Positions 43,930 through 54,389 of a DNA stretch of 64,000 bases are shown piece after piece (within the stretch, counting starts at the first letter, position 1; every line of letters starts with the position of its first letter). The notes beneath the pieces were generated by a model. It saw nothing but the letters and a program-made list of their open reading frames with translations. It was not told the origin of the DNA and ran no database searches. Source of the stretch: Dactylonectria macrodidyma (lineage: Eukaryota; Ascomycota; Sordariomycetes; Hypocreales; Nectriaceae). Location of the stretch: contig JAGMUV010000002.1 in the NCBI GenBank assembly GCA_020744425.1, positions 3,144,501 through 3,208,500 on the forward strand. The letters run 5' to 3'. A program made the position numbers and the translations under genes.

Positions 43930-44856
43930 ATGGCGTCCCGCTTGGCTCGAAGCGCCGTTGGTACGTGCGATACTCGATTGCGAGCCAATTCGTTGTCAAT
44001 TGGCGCAACGCTGACCCTTTAGCAGGCGCTCCCTTCCTCCGACCTGCTCTCGCCCGTCGAGCTGCCCCTGCCGTCTCCGCGGCCGCCGTTCGGTACACGA
44101 GCAACGTCCCCGCCGAGGAGCCCAAGAAGAAGGCCCAGAGCCTCATCGATGCGATCCCTGGCAACCACCTCATCACCAAGAGCGCCATCCTCAGCAGCAC
44201 CGCCGGCCTGAGCATCTACGCCCTTAGCAACGAGTACTACGTCATGAACGAGGAGACCATCATCGCCTTCTGCTTGCTCTCCGTCTGGGGCGGCCTGATC
44301 AAGTACGGCGGTCCTGCCTACCGGGAGTGGGCCGAGGGCCAGAACGAGAAGATCAAGGGAATCCTCAACAGCGCCCGCGCCGACCACACCGAGGCCGTCA
44401 AGGGACGCATCGAGGACGTCAAGCAGATGGGCAGCGTCGTCGAGGTCACCAAGACTCTGTTCGAGGTTTCCAAGGTAAATACGCCATGTAACTGGGTTGA
44501 ACATGGGGATGATGCTGATGGGTTCTATGCAGGAAACCGCCAAGATAGAGTCCGAGGCCTTTGAGCTCGAGCAGAAGACCGCCCTGGCCGCCGAGGCCAA
44601 GGCCGTCCTCGACTCCTGGGTCCGATACGAAGGCCAGGTCAAGCAGCGCCAGCAGAAGGAGCTGGCCGCCTCCATCATCGCCAAGGTCCAGAAGGAGCTC
44701 GAGAACCCTAAGGTTCTCCAGCAGATTCTCCAGCAGAGCGTTGCCGATGTCGAGAGTACGTGATGCCGATACTACCTTGCGCTTGGATACCCAAGCTCTG
44801 ATTGCCCCGATTGCTAACCGTATTCTTCAGAGATCGTCTCCTCCAAGGCCCAATAA
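43930..44856 (+). CDS. ATP4: Mitochondrial F1Fo-ATP synthase subunit 4 (subunit b)
   Basis: Subunit b forms the peripheral stalk that holds F1 to the membrane part of ATP synthase. Four exons (43930-43960, 44026-44474, 44533-44755, 44831-44856) give 242 residues. An N-terminal mitochondrial presequence rich in Arg and Ala (MASRLARSAVG...) precedes the mature region starting near NVPAEEPKKK. Two hydrophobic segments follow (SAILSSTAGLSIYAL and TIIAFCLLSVWGGLI), then the long charged helical stalk (YREWAEGQNEKIKGILNSAR to QILQQSVADVE). The last exon codes only the end KIVSSKAQ. Intron 1 has two in-frame acceptors three bases apart (TAG at 44020-44022 and CAG at 44023-44025); I use the second. 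The gene converges with the Heh gene. Confidence 0.95.
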
Positions 44857-45513
44857 ATCACCTACAACCGCTAGAGTCTCGATACTCAGATTCCCCGGTT
44901 TCCCTCTGTACCCATCCTGTGTCATAACACCACCTGTGCATTAGCCGAATCAATCAAGACCCTAGTTTCTGCATTAATGGAGAGCCGTTTGCCGTGAGAT
45001 GTTTTCGACTTGGGGTGGATTGTGACGTTGGTTCCTCTGGAGCTCGGAGCAATAATTTGCTTGTCGGGTCAGCCGGGGATCTCCGATATCGCCGTTCGTC
45101 GACAACTTGGAAACGCGGCATAAGTAACTCTCAATTACAGACAGGCAATATTACTGAACTGCCAAGAACATGCTTGGTAGCTAAATTATGTTCGACTCAA
45201 AGTGCTGTCGCATGCCATGTGAAGTCGTTTTTACACATGATTGCGGCAAACTCATGCAAGTTAAGATGGATTGAATTATTAACGTAACGATATGACGGTT
45301 GATATAAACCACCCTAGCCATACAAATCATACAGCTGAGACCCCAAACGCCGAGCCAAAGTGCTGCCGCTCCATGGCCGGAATAATCCAAGACCCAAGAC
45401 CACCTTCCTCTCTGACGGTAACGAGAGGATAGTAGTTACATACAAAGAAAATATTGCGACTCGTCGAAGATGTCGAAAGCCAGCATTAGACAAATTAAAA
45501 GGAGAACAGTGCC
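44857..45513. other. Convergent intergenic region (ATP4 / HEH)
   Basis: 657 bp between two convergent stops. It should contain both 3' UTRs; no gene or RNA is seen. Confidence 0.45.
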
Positions 45514-47658
45514 TTAGTAAATCGGCCTCTTCTCTTCCCACTTCTTTGGTTCCGGCGTGAGCTCCGGCGTCTCGGCCTTCACGTCGGGACCAAGCGACAG
45601 TCTTCCGCTCCGGCGTCTCCGGGCTCCATCGCCAGCGATGGGGCCAATCCACTCCCAGGCGCGTCCGACCTCGCCGCTCCGACCTTCTCGTTGGCTGGTA
45701 CGGACATTGCTGTTCTGCTCGACAACCGCCCGGACTCTCTGCCAGACCCGTTCTCGCTCTGACAACGAGTGAACGGATCGCAGCACATCGTCTCGGAGGT
45801 TTGGCAGGAACAGGTACGGGTCGTCGATGTCCTCCTCGCCCAGCTCCTTTTGGTTGGCCAGTCGTTCCAGGACCAAGTCAACCAGGGCCGGGATCTGAGC
45901 CGATGTCGCCACATGTTTGCGGTAGCGAGCCCTCATGTAGAAAACAGCCAGGACAGAGGCGATCAGAAGTCCAATTGTGAGTCGATATCTTGCCAGGCTG
46001 AGCCAGAGGTGGCGCTTGAGCGTGCAGGTGAACGAAAGGCGAGCGAGAGACGTTGACGATAACCTTCGGTTTGGAATGCTGGAGGAATTGGACGGTCTGT
46101 AGGGTCAATCACGAATCTGGTTAGTTGCTTGGTCAGAAACAGTTGAAGTAACGATGAAGCAATGTAGAGAATATTGTATGAATAAAGGAGGGTGGTTGAC
46201 TTACGTTTGCGTCTCAACGACCTGGACTTCGACCTCATCTCGGGCAGTGACCTCTCCAATGGCGGCCGCCCAGAGTTCGTCAAACTCATCGCTGTTCAAT
46301 CTTTTGGAGCGCTTTCGGCTGACTGTCGCCTTGAGCGCCTCCTCGGGGATGCCTGGAGAAATTTCCTGTTGGCCATCCTCGTTGACCAACTCTCCACATT
46401 CAAACTTGGCCCGGCGGTCTCTGAGCTCCTCAATAGCCTTGTCGGCGACAGCCTGTACCCGGCGCGCCTTTTCACCATCGGGCTCGCAGGTAGGAGGGAG
46501 AGGGATCAGGCCACCAAAAGACAATGGGTGCGGTTCAAGGACAAAGTTGGCCTCACAACGGACCACAAAGTCTTTGTAGCAGTACGCGTGCGAGGGACAG
46601 GGTTCACAATCGGGTTCGATGAAAGGCCGAAGGGCATCGGGAAGCGGAAACTCCTCTGGGATAACCTCTTTGGCTGGTCGCCCTCGCCCGCAGTAGCCGA
46701 CATCAATCTTCTCTTGCCTATACCAAGCCAGGTAGGCTCCAAGCAGTCCGAGGAATAGGACGAGGAAGGGAGTCTTGAAACTTCTCTTGCGCTTAATGGG
46801 CTCAGTTGGCTTACGAGGCTCTACCGACACCTCCCCTCTGCTGGCCGCCTCTTCCAACTCCAATTGCGCATCGGGGGTGAACTCTTCGCCCGGCTCAAGA
46901 AGCAACTCAGGTGTGTGCGGGCGTGGCTTTGGGGTTTCGAAATCGCCGGCAAAGGCTTCGCTATAGCCATCGGTTCGGCGTCTGGAAGTAGATTTGGCGC
47001 TCTTGAGGATTTCGCCGTCCGCCGTGCGTCGGCGGTTGGTTGGAGTCTTGGCCGTCGCCGGGGAGCTTCCGCTCTGGAACGGGTTGTCGTAGGTGAAGGC
47101 GCTCTGCTCATCCGCCGAAACCTGAACGTCTTCCTCTTCTTCCTCCTCTTCTGGCTCACGCTTGATTTGAGGAGTAACGGTTCTACGGCTGCGACTGCGA
47201 CGACTGGTCCTGGGCGCCTCGTAGTCGAGGACGTCATGATCATCGGTGTGGGAAAGCGCTCTGCTCACGGAGCGCGAGGCCCTCTTGGAGGTGCTTCGGC
47301 GGGCCGGAGTAACCATCTCGTCGTCCTCGGCCTTAATGCGTGCGGATGACTTCCGCGGGGACTTGGATCGCCGTGCGGATTGCGGCGGGGGGGCAAGGTC
47401 TTGGTCGTCCCAAGTGCCCGTGTCTTCAGCACTACCGGCATTGACGATGCCCATACTCGATCGCTTGGCTCTCGCCCGCCGTTCTCGGAGCTTGGATGCC
47501 TGCGATAGGACGTGTTCGGTGACGAGGTCAACCAGCTGTCCCTTCTTCGCTGTGGCGGGGTATTCGACGTTGTGGGTGACGAGGATCGATCGCAGACGAG
47601 GCATGGTCACGCTGCGCGGGTCGAAGCCCTCTTGCAGGTAGTCTTCGGCGTCAGCCAT
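45514..47658 (-). CDS. SRC1: Inner nuclear membrane protein Heh/Src1 (LEM/MAN1-type)
   Basis: Two exons (47658-46205 and 46096-45514) give 678 residues. The N-terminal helix-extension-helix domain lies at about 9-50 (DPRSVTMPRLRSILV, then YPATAKKGQLVDLVTEHV). A basic, Ser/Arg-rich nucleoplasmic linker with many SPRK/RRS motifs and an acidic run follows. The first membrane span is at about 296-313 (FLVLFLGLLGAYLAWY). A lumenal Cys-rich domain comes next (CEPCPSHAYCYKDFVVRC). The second span is near 524-539 (LTIGLLIASVLAVFYM), then the MAN1/Src1 C-terminal domain (VLERLANQKELGEEDIDDPY, RDDVLRSVHSLSERERVWQRV). This is the two-span organisation of Src1/Heh1/Heh2. The proteins tether chromatin and take part in nuclear pore quality control. 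The single intron falls just before the second span. Whether it is Heh1 or Heh2 is not resolved. Confidence 0.92.
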
Positions 47659-48332
47659 GATTTCGATGTTGACCGTAAAAACCAGGAAGACAATTTGCGC
47701 CTTGAGGGATTGTAAAGGCGGATGAGAAGAGTGGGAATAGCTGGAAGAGTGGGTTGATCAGATTACTCCAGATCAGCTGGTGATATAAGCTTCCTGGTCG
47801 ACAAAGTAATCTGCACCACACGTGAAAAAGCTAAGCTGGTGTACAGACAAATCGCCAGACACTGGCGATCGGTCTCAAGATAGCGTCACACCGACAAAAC
47901 AAAAAAAAAAGATGAAATGCTGCAGGACAGGTGGTGGGGTGATGGTCTCTTGGTATGCGACCGTTCCTGTGGACAGGTGTTGATGAAGGACCCTTGACGC
48001 AATGATAGCGTCGTTGTCTGTGGCAACTGAGAAAACTGGGTTCTGGCATCCCTTGTCACTTGTCACTTGACCTACCTGCCTAGGTAGGTAGGTACCTTAA
48101 CAGTCGCACCGCCACACTGACATCTGGTATCCACGAGTTTGTCATACGCCACACTTCGCCACACTACTTCCCCACGAGCTATCGAACCACTGGCGGGACG
48201 ACATTTGACGGCGAGCTTCAGGCCATCGTCCCACCTGGTTGAGTGCCATCGTTTGGTCTACACAACCCAATTCTTCTCCGAAGACAAACATCCGTCTGCT
48301 GGCTTGAAGCTCGACACAAGCCTTTTGCCACC
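47659..48332. promoter_or_regulatory. Divergent promoter region HEH / COQ6
   Basis: 674 bp between divergent starts. Contains a CCTAGGTAGGTAGGTACC stretch at about 48079-48096. No gene is seen. Confidence 0.45.
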
Positions 48333-49855
48333 ATGCTAGCGAGGCGATCCATCCTGGGGAAGCCCGGCTTCGTCTGCCGGAGCTGCATCCGCCAGCACCA
48401 GTCTCAATTGCGCCGGGCCTATGCCACCATCACCAATGACAATATATACGACGTCGTCTGTGTTGGGGGAGGTCCGGCTGGGTTGAGTCTGCTCACCGCC
48501 CTCCGTACGATTGGCCCCCCAGTGGCATCCCGACCTTATCTAATACAGCCATAGGAGCCAATCCCGTAACGTCGGGTCTCCGAGTCGCCCTCATCGAAGC
48601 TCAAGACCTCTCCAAGGTCTCGTCGTTCGCCCTGCCGCCCACCCAGTTTTCGAACCGCTGCAGCTCCCTCACCCCGGCATCGGCCCAATTCCTCGACGCC
48701 ATCGGCGCATGGCGCCACATGAAGCGGGAGCGCATCCAGGAGTACCAGGAGATGCAGGTCTGGGACGGCCTGACGGGCGCGCGCATCGAGTTCGACGGGC
48801 ACGCCGCCACCGCCAGCAGCGCGGGCACGACACTCGCATACATGATTGAGAACCTAAACCTGACTTCCGGCCTTCTCAAGAGGCTGGAGGAGCTTGGAGG
48901 GGTGGACATCTTCGACAAGACGAAGGTGGAAAACATCGACCTAGGCAAGGAGACGGAGGAGCTAGACCTCAGCGAGTGGCCAATCGTCGAGCTCTCCGGA
49001 GGTCAGTCTCTCGCAGCACGCCTCCTCATCGGCGCAGATGGAGCTAACAGTCCCGTGCGGGCCTTCTCTGGCATCGGCAGCCGCGGCTGGGACTATGGTC
49101 GACACGGTGTTGTTGCTACTCTTCAGCTCGAAGGCGAAGGATGGGGTGGCGAGTACAGCAAGATCGCATATCAACGATTCTTGCCTACCGGGCCCATCGC
49201 CATGCTCCCCTTACCGGGAAACCACGCCTCCCTCGTCTGGTCGACCACACCCGAAAAGGCCGCGCTCCTGAAGAGCCTGTCTTCCAAGGACTTCATCGCC
49301 ATGGTCAACGCTGCGTTCCGCCTGAGCGCCGTCGACATCAACTACATGCACAGCATCCCACAAAACCAGGATGAGGAGCTCTCGTGGCGCACGCAGCACA
49401 CGCATATTGACGCCAGGGCCGTCCCCCAGGCCGTCGTCGGCGTACAAGAGGGCACAGTCGCCTCGTTCCCTCTGAAGCTCCGCCACGCGGACACTTACAT
49501 CGGCGAGCGCGTTGCCTTGATAGGTGACGCCGCCCACACCATCCATCCCCTCGCGGGTCAGGGCCTGAACCAGGGGCAAGGCGACGTCCAGAGCCTGGCC
49601 AAGACTATCGAGTATGCCGTGTCCCATGGCCAGGACCTCGGATCGACGCTGTCGCTCGAGCCGTACACCAGCGAGCGGTATGCTGCCAACCACGTCATCC
49701 TCGGAGTCTGTGATAAGCTCCACAAGCTCTACGCCGTCGAAAGCGGGCCATTGGTCCCTCTGCGGTCAATTGGGCTCAGGGCAGTCAATGCCCTCGGGCC
49801 CCTGAAGAACTTCTTCATGGAGCAGGCCTCGGCAAATGGCTCTAAACTATTGTAA
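48333..49855 (+). CDS. COQ6: Ubiquinone biosynthesis FAD monooxygenase Coq6
   Basis: Coq6 is a mitochondrial flavoprotein that C5-hydroxylates the ring of the coenzyme Q precursor and is part of the CoQ synthome. Two exons (48333-48504, 48555-49855) give 490 residues. An arginine-rich presequence (MLARRSILGKPGFVCR...) precedes the dinucleotide fold DVVCVGGGPAGLSLL, with Gly45-Gly50 binding FAD. A GAD-type motif (LLIGADGANSPVR) and the FAD-binding DG-like ALIGDAAHTIHPLAGQG motif with HPLAGQGLNQG are present. The C-terminal helix ends in EQASANGSKLL. All features place it in the UbiH/Coq6 group of FAD hydroxylases. A run of 19 A (49920-49938) follows past the stop. The gene converges with the 49 kDa subunit gene. 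Confidence 0.95.
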
Positions 49856-49919
49856 AACGTGCCGTGTACATGCACATCTGGTCTGTAAAACATATAATCA
49901 CTTGAAGGGTCGGGTAGCC

Positions 49920-49938
49920 AAAAAAAAAAAAAAAAAAA
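49920..49938 (+). repeat. Homopolymer run of 19 A
   Basis: An uninterrupted A tract in the 246-bp spacer between convergent COQ6 and 49 kDa subunit genes. COQ6 retains its intron, so this is not a retroposed-copy tail. Confidence 0.9.
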
Positions 49939-50101
49939 GGATAGGGGGATTTCTTCATTTGCTACTTCACAACACATATCACCTCTGCATAGCTTCTCAC
50001 GAGCACACGACACTTGTGGGAGTATTTACCATGGTCTCCCTAGTCAGCTATGATTACACACAAAGGAAACCCAATCTAAACTTCATTGTTTTCCACGACT
50101 C

Positions 50102-51675
50102 TTATCGATCGACCTCACCTGGACAGCGTGTTAGCAATTGCGTTGAAAACAGAAGAGAATGGTGGAACAAAGGGTTTTCTTGGGTTGGGGGGTTGCTTGG
50201 GGCAACTTACCGAACACCAGATCCATAGTACCAATAACCGCCACAGCATCAGCCAACATGTGACCCTTGGCAAGATGATCAAAGCCGCTCAGGTGAGCGA
50301 ATCCGGGGGCTCGGATGTGGCATCGGTACGGTCGCTCGCTGCCATCACTGACGACGTAGACGCCCATCTCGCCCTTGGGGGCCTCAATGGCGGAGTAGGT
50401 CTCGCCGGGGGGGACGGCGTAACCCTTGGTGTAGAGGAGGAAGTGGTGGATGAGAGCCTCCATGTTCTCCTTCATGGCAGCGCGGGGAGGAGGGGAGACC
50501 TTGTAGTCCTCGACTCGGACGGGGCCGGCGGGCATCTTGTTCAGGCACTGATGGATGATGCGGAGGGACTGTCGGAACTCCTCCATTCGGCAGAGGTATC
50601 GGTCGTAGCAGTCGCCGTTGGTACCGACGGGGACGTCAAACTCGACCTGGTCGTAGGCATCATAGGGCTGGCTCTTGCGGATATCCCAGGGCACGCCGGA
50701 GCCACGGAGCATGACGCCGGTGAAGGAGAGGTTGAGGGCCTCGGATGCGGGCACGACACCGATACCCCTCAATCGCTCGATCCAGATCCGGTTGTCAGTC
50801 AACATCTCTTCGGTCTCGTCCAGACGGTCACCAAATTGAGTGGCCCACTGGTAGATGTCGTCGAGGAGACCAACGGGGAGATCCTGGTGAACACCGCCGG
50901 GGCGGACATAGGCGGCGTGGAGACGGGCACCGGAGACTCGTTCGTAGAATTCCTGTCCAACCAAGGGTCAATTCCGTCTCCCAATCGACTTTCCACTCCT
51001 CAAGAATGAGAAACCTACCATGAGCTTCTCTCGCTCCTCGAAACCCCACAAGAAAGGCGTCAGAGCACCAACATCCATGGCGTGGGTGGTGACGGCCATC
51101 AAATGGTTCAGGACACGGGTGATCTCGCCAAACAGGGTTCGGATGAACTTGGCACGCTCGGGAATCTCAACGTTGAGGAGCTTCTCTACAGCGAGGGAGA
51201 AGCACTGTTCGTTGGTCATCATGGAGACGTAGTCAAGGCGGTCGAAGTAGGGCAGGGCCTGGATGTAGGTCTTGTACTCGATCAGCTTCTCGGTGCCGCG
51301 GTGCAGCAGACCAACGTGGGGGTCGGCCCGGACGATCTCTTCGCCGCTCAGCTCGAGGATCAGGCGCAACACTCCGTGGGCGGCAGGATGCTGAGGGCCA
51401 AAGTTGACAGTGTAATGTCGGATCTTGCGGTCTTCGACCGAGTTCTCGCGCGGTTTTTTGGCGGTGCCGGGGACCGGGCCGGAGAAGCCATAGGGGTCTT
51501 TGAGGGCGGAGAAGTCGTCGGCGACGGGCACCAGACGGGTGGCAGCTGGTTCGGGAGTCGCATATCGTCGCAGCGAGGTCGTCGAGAATGGGCGGGCGGC
51601 CGAGGCAGCGAGGGTCGCGGGTCGCAGACACAGGCGCTTGGCCCCGTGGCCCGCGAGCCTGTGGAGGGCGACCAT
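50102..51675 (-). CDS. NUO49: NADH:ubiquinone oxidoreductase 49 kDa subunit (complex I, NDUFS2)
   Basis: The 49 kDa subunit belongs to the peripheral arm of complex I and forms, with the PSST subunit, the quinone-binding pocket near cluster N2. Three exons (51675-51019, 50952-50211, 50118-50102) give 471 residues. A mitochondrial presequence ([20 protein letters not shown]) ends near the start of the conserved domain. The hallmark [14 protein letters not shown] carries His residues of the quinone site, followed by [26 protein letters not shown] and [12 protein letters not shown]. Exon 2 holds [16 protein letters not shown], the [18 protein letters not shown] block and the distal [16 protein letters not shown]. 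The final exon encodes only the last residues (EVDR), joined through a codon shared with exon 2, a conserved end in this family. The first start at 51675 is used. Confidence 0.96.
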
Positions 51676-52714
51676 TGCGGAGGAGCGGAGAGGGTGGCCG
51701 GAACCGCGAAGCAGCGCGAGATAATTGCAAGTCTCCCGGGAGGGCCTCTGGCTCGAGGGTCAATGGCTGGTTGATGGAGAGGGATTCGAAGTCGCCGTCG
51801 AGATTGTGCTCGTCATCTACAGCCGTTCGGCTTGGGAGGAATCCTTGGTAGCTTTGCTTGGGTTGGCTTGGTGGGCGCGGACTATCTGTTCTTGCGGGCC
51901 GATAAGCCAATTATACGCCAACCATTACTCGTCCACTTTTCTACAAATTACCCGAGGCCGCCTTTACTTTCAGAGATCTGGTGACTTGTTCGTAGTTAGG
52001 ACTGATAATGGGACGGAGAACGCAGCTGCGGCTCCATTCTGCCATCTTCAAGGGTCAATTGGATACTTGGATGGTGTTAAGCTGATCTAGGTTCAAAGGA
52101 GAGCATGTAAAAGATCAGCTAATTGAAGTGGGGGTGGCTCAATATCTGGAGTCAAATTGCTGGAGCTCTCAATTGCTCCGACTCCAAGATCAGTGGGTTT
52201 AGAGAGCGATTTTGGTTGCTTCTGCCTCATCAAAGTAAGGGGCCATACCACTTACTTAGATGCTTCCAAAACTCATTTCAGCTAGATACCACGGTTTGGA
52301 ATATTCATCATAAAAAAAAATTTCTTTCCAAGATAGACATAAAATTGCACGGTAAGTCTTGGTTTCGGTAAGTTGGTATACTTCAACAAGCCGAAAGTTG
52401 GGATATGCAGTTGTTGAGGCCCTGTCTGAGAGCCAAAAAGATACCTAGTCATTGCGAAGACACCGCAGCGGGACAACTTTATCTTTCGCAATCCAATATA
52501 CGTTGGCATCTTTTCTAGTTGACACTTGATGTCCGTACGTGGGGTCAGAAGTACGAGTTATAGTCTGCCTCCTGGGCTCACACTCCAACCACGGCTCATA
52601 CTCGTAACCTGAAGTAAGGCGCAGGGCCTCGATAAGAAGAAGGCACACGTGTAAAGTGAATCCCGTTAGAGATGAAAAGACAAGATGCTTATGGATGCTC
52701 TAATGTCGTCACAA
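51676..52714. other. Spacer upstream of the 49 kDa subunit gene
   Basis: 1.04 kb; the left end is the promoter of the 49 kDa gene. The rest (52000-52700) is AT-richer with short unrecognised frames. Nothing definite is seen. Confidence 0.4.
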
Positions 52715-53356
52715 TCATTCCCGTGAATCCATCTTCTCGAAATCCGACCTCAGCAACCCAAATATGACCTCATCCAGCAACTCGCCCTTCTTCTCTGCCG
52801 CCTGCCGCCTCCTTCCCTCCTCGACGAAGCCGACCTTTCTCACCACGCGCTGGCTCGCCTCGTTTCTCGCAAGTATCGCCGCCTCCAGCCGGTTCAGCGC
52901 CGGCCACGTCGCAAACGCCCACCGCGCAAACGCCCGCGCCGCCTCCGTCATGTACCCCTTGCCCGCTGCCCCGGGGCCAAGCCAGTAGCCAAGCTCCCAT
53001 GTCCGGTAGTAGACGTCGGCCTTGACCATAATGCCGATGCCGCCGATGAAGAGCGGCGTCGAAGATGGGTTGCCCGGGACGCCAGGCTTGACGAAGATGC
53101 CGTTGTGGAGAGGGTACGCCGTGCCGTCGGGCTTGCAGGCATCGCCGAGGAATGACTCCGCGTCCGACAGAGTGTACGGGGAAGGGAAGCGGTTGCGCAG
53201 GTTAACGGCGACGGCGGGGTCATTCGCTGTAGCAGACATGCTCGGCGCGTCAGACATGAGATATCGACGGACGATGAGCCGCTCCGTCTCGAACAGAACA
53301 GTGCCCGGCGCCTCGCTTGGGGGCGACGGCGACGTGAGGATTTCGTTCACAGGCAT
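52715..53356 (-). CDS. GNAT-family N-acetyltransferase (RimJ/RimL-like)
   Basis: Intron-less, 213 residues. The GNAT fold is recognisable from LFETERLIVRRYLMSDA (strand 1 and helix 1), then GGIGIMVKADVYYRTWELGYWL. The acetyl-CoA loop Q/RxxGxG-like stretch GPGAAGKGYMTEA follows, with GYMTEAARAFARWAF as the helix after it. Next is RLEAAILARNEASQRVVRKVGFVEEGRRR. This order, with LGP-G-KGYMTEA and N-EASQRV-KVGF, is that of the RimJ/RimL-type acetyltransferases, which acetylate small molecules or ribosomal protein N-termini. The substrate cannot be told. The length is normal for the family and it has no targeting signal. Confidence 0.9.
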   Translation of the reverse strand: MPVNEILTSPSPPSEAPGTVLFETERLIVRRYLMSDAPSMSATANDPAVAVNLRNRFPSPYTLSDAESFLGDACKPDGTAYPLHNGIFVKPGVPGNPSSTPLFIGGIGIMVKADVYYRTWELGYWLGPGAAGKGYMTEAARAFARWAFATWPALNRLEAAILARNEASQRVVRKVGFVEEGRRRQAAEKKGELLDEVIFGLLRSDFEKMDSRE

Positions 53357-54389
53357 TTCAAGCGTGTCGACTCAGGAACCAAATGTTTAGGCTCAAGGCG
53401 AGTTAAGAAAAGAGTTGCTAAATACGAGAGGGCGTTGAGGAGTCAGAGTCGCCGATTGTGGATCGCGCCGGGTCACAGTTGACCACTACGAAGACTAGAC
53501 TCGGATGCTTATGCCGTCGTATCGGTTGCGTGCTATTCCATCCCGAGGCTGTGTACTACATGTACTATGACAATCTTGACCATATAATGTGACTCTCATG
53601 ATGCTGTTTGACGAGAACCTCGCCAAACTCAAACATTGATATAGTACAGAAGAAACCTAGACACTAACAATACAACCCTTTCTGCAGAAGACAGGAGACC
53701 AGGATGAGTCATTTGTATCCGAGATCCCGTGCTTACTGCTGATGGACGGCTTCGCATGTGAGAATGAGCATGCGCCAGAGATATAGCTCAGGGCTGCTTG
53801 TCTATTTGTCGACATCTTACATCCCGAATCGCTTGCTGGAGGGGCCGTCTTATCATACAATGGCAAGGCCACGGATAGCTTCTAAACCCTCCTCCAAAAC
53901 CATGAAGGCTCATCCTCAGGGGATTCACCGCACCTCATTATCTCAACCCTCGTCTGTTCCTGCGCAGCCACTCCTCCTCTCAGCGTCCCTCTTTCTCTCC
54001 TCCTGCCCAGTAGCGGAAGCATTAGGGAAGTGGAACGCCTCGGCCTACCTGCCCATTAGGAATTGTAACGCCGCGACCGTAAATGCTTTGGCAGTGTTGG
54101 TATGAAAAATTTCAGAATACCTCCGAGGTCCGATGTGGACCAACGCCTGCGAGAAATTGACAATGAAAATACAAGGAAAACTTTTATATGAACCTCGCAA
54201 TGCCTCCCAAACTATGCAAAAAGAAACAGTATCTCGCCAAACGCTTCAACGCGGAATTATGGCTTCTGAGACAGTCCGATGACAATTAAGTCGACGGTAT
54301 CGATGACATATGAAAAGCGGTGTCGGGGAAACACTCGAAAGCATGTGATGCGTCGACGTGTAAGAATGGTCGGGGAAAGGAGAGTCAGT
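53357..54389. other. Spacer between the GNAT and Zn2Cys6 genes
   Basis: 1.03 kb; no clear gene. A longer plus-strand frame near 53758-54105 lacks recognisable content and conserved features, and I do not call it. The 3' UTR of the transcription factor lies at the right end. Confidence 0.4.

Noticed and set aside
49920..49938. Run of 19 A next to COQ6, as if a retroposed poly(A) tail
   Set aside because: COQ6 keeps its intron and has an ordinary 3' flank; the run lies in a convergent spacer, and no target-site duplication or retrocopy is present.
48333..51675. Possible operon-like unit for mitochondrial genes
   Set aside because: The genes are on opposite strands and converge, so no co-transcription is possible; only proximity remains.
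53758..54105. Plus-strand frame of about 115 codons in the spacer between the GNAT and Zn2Cys6 genes
   Set aside because: No recognisable motif, weak context and no matching splice signals; likely a chance frame.
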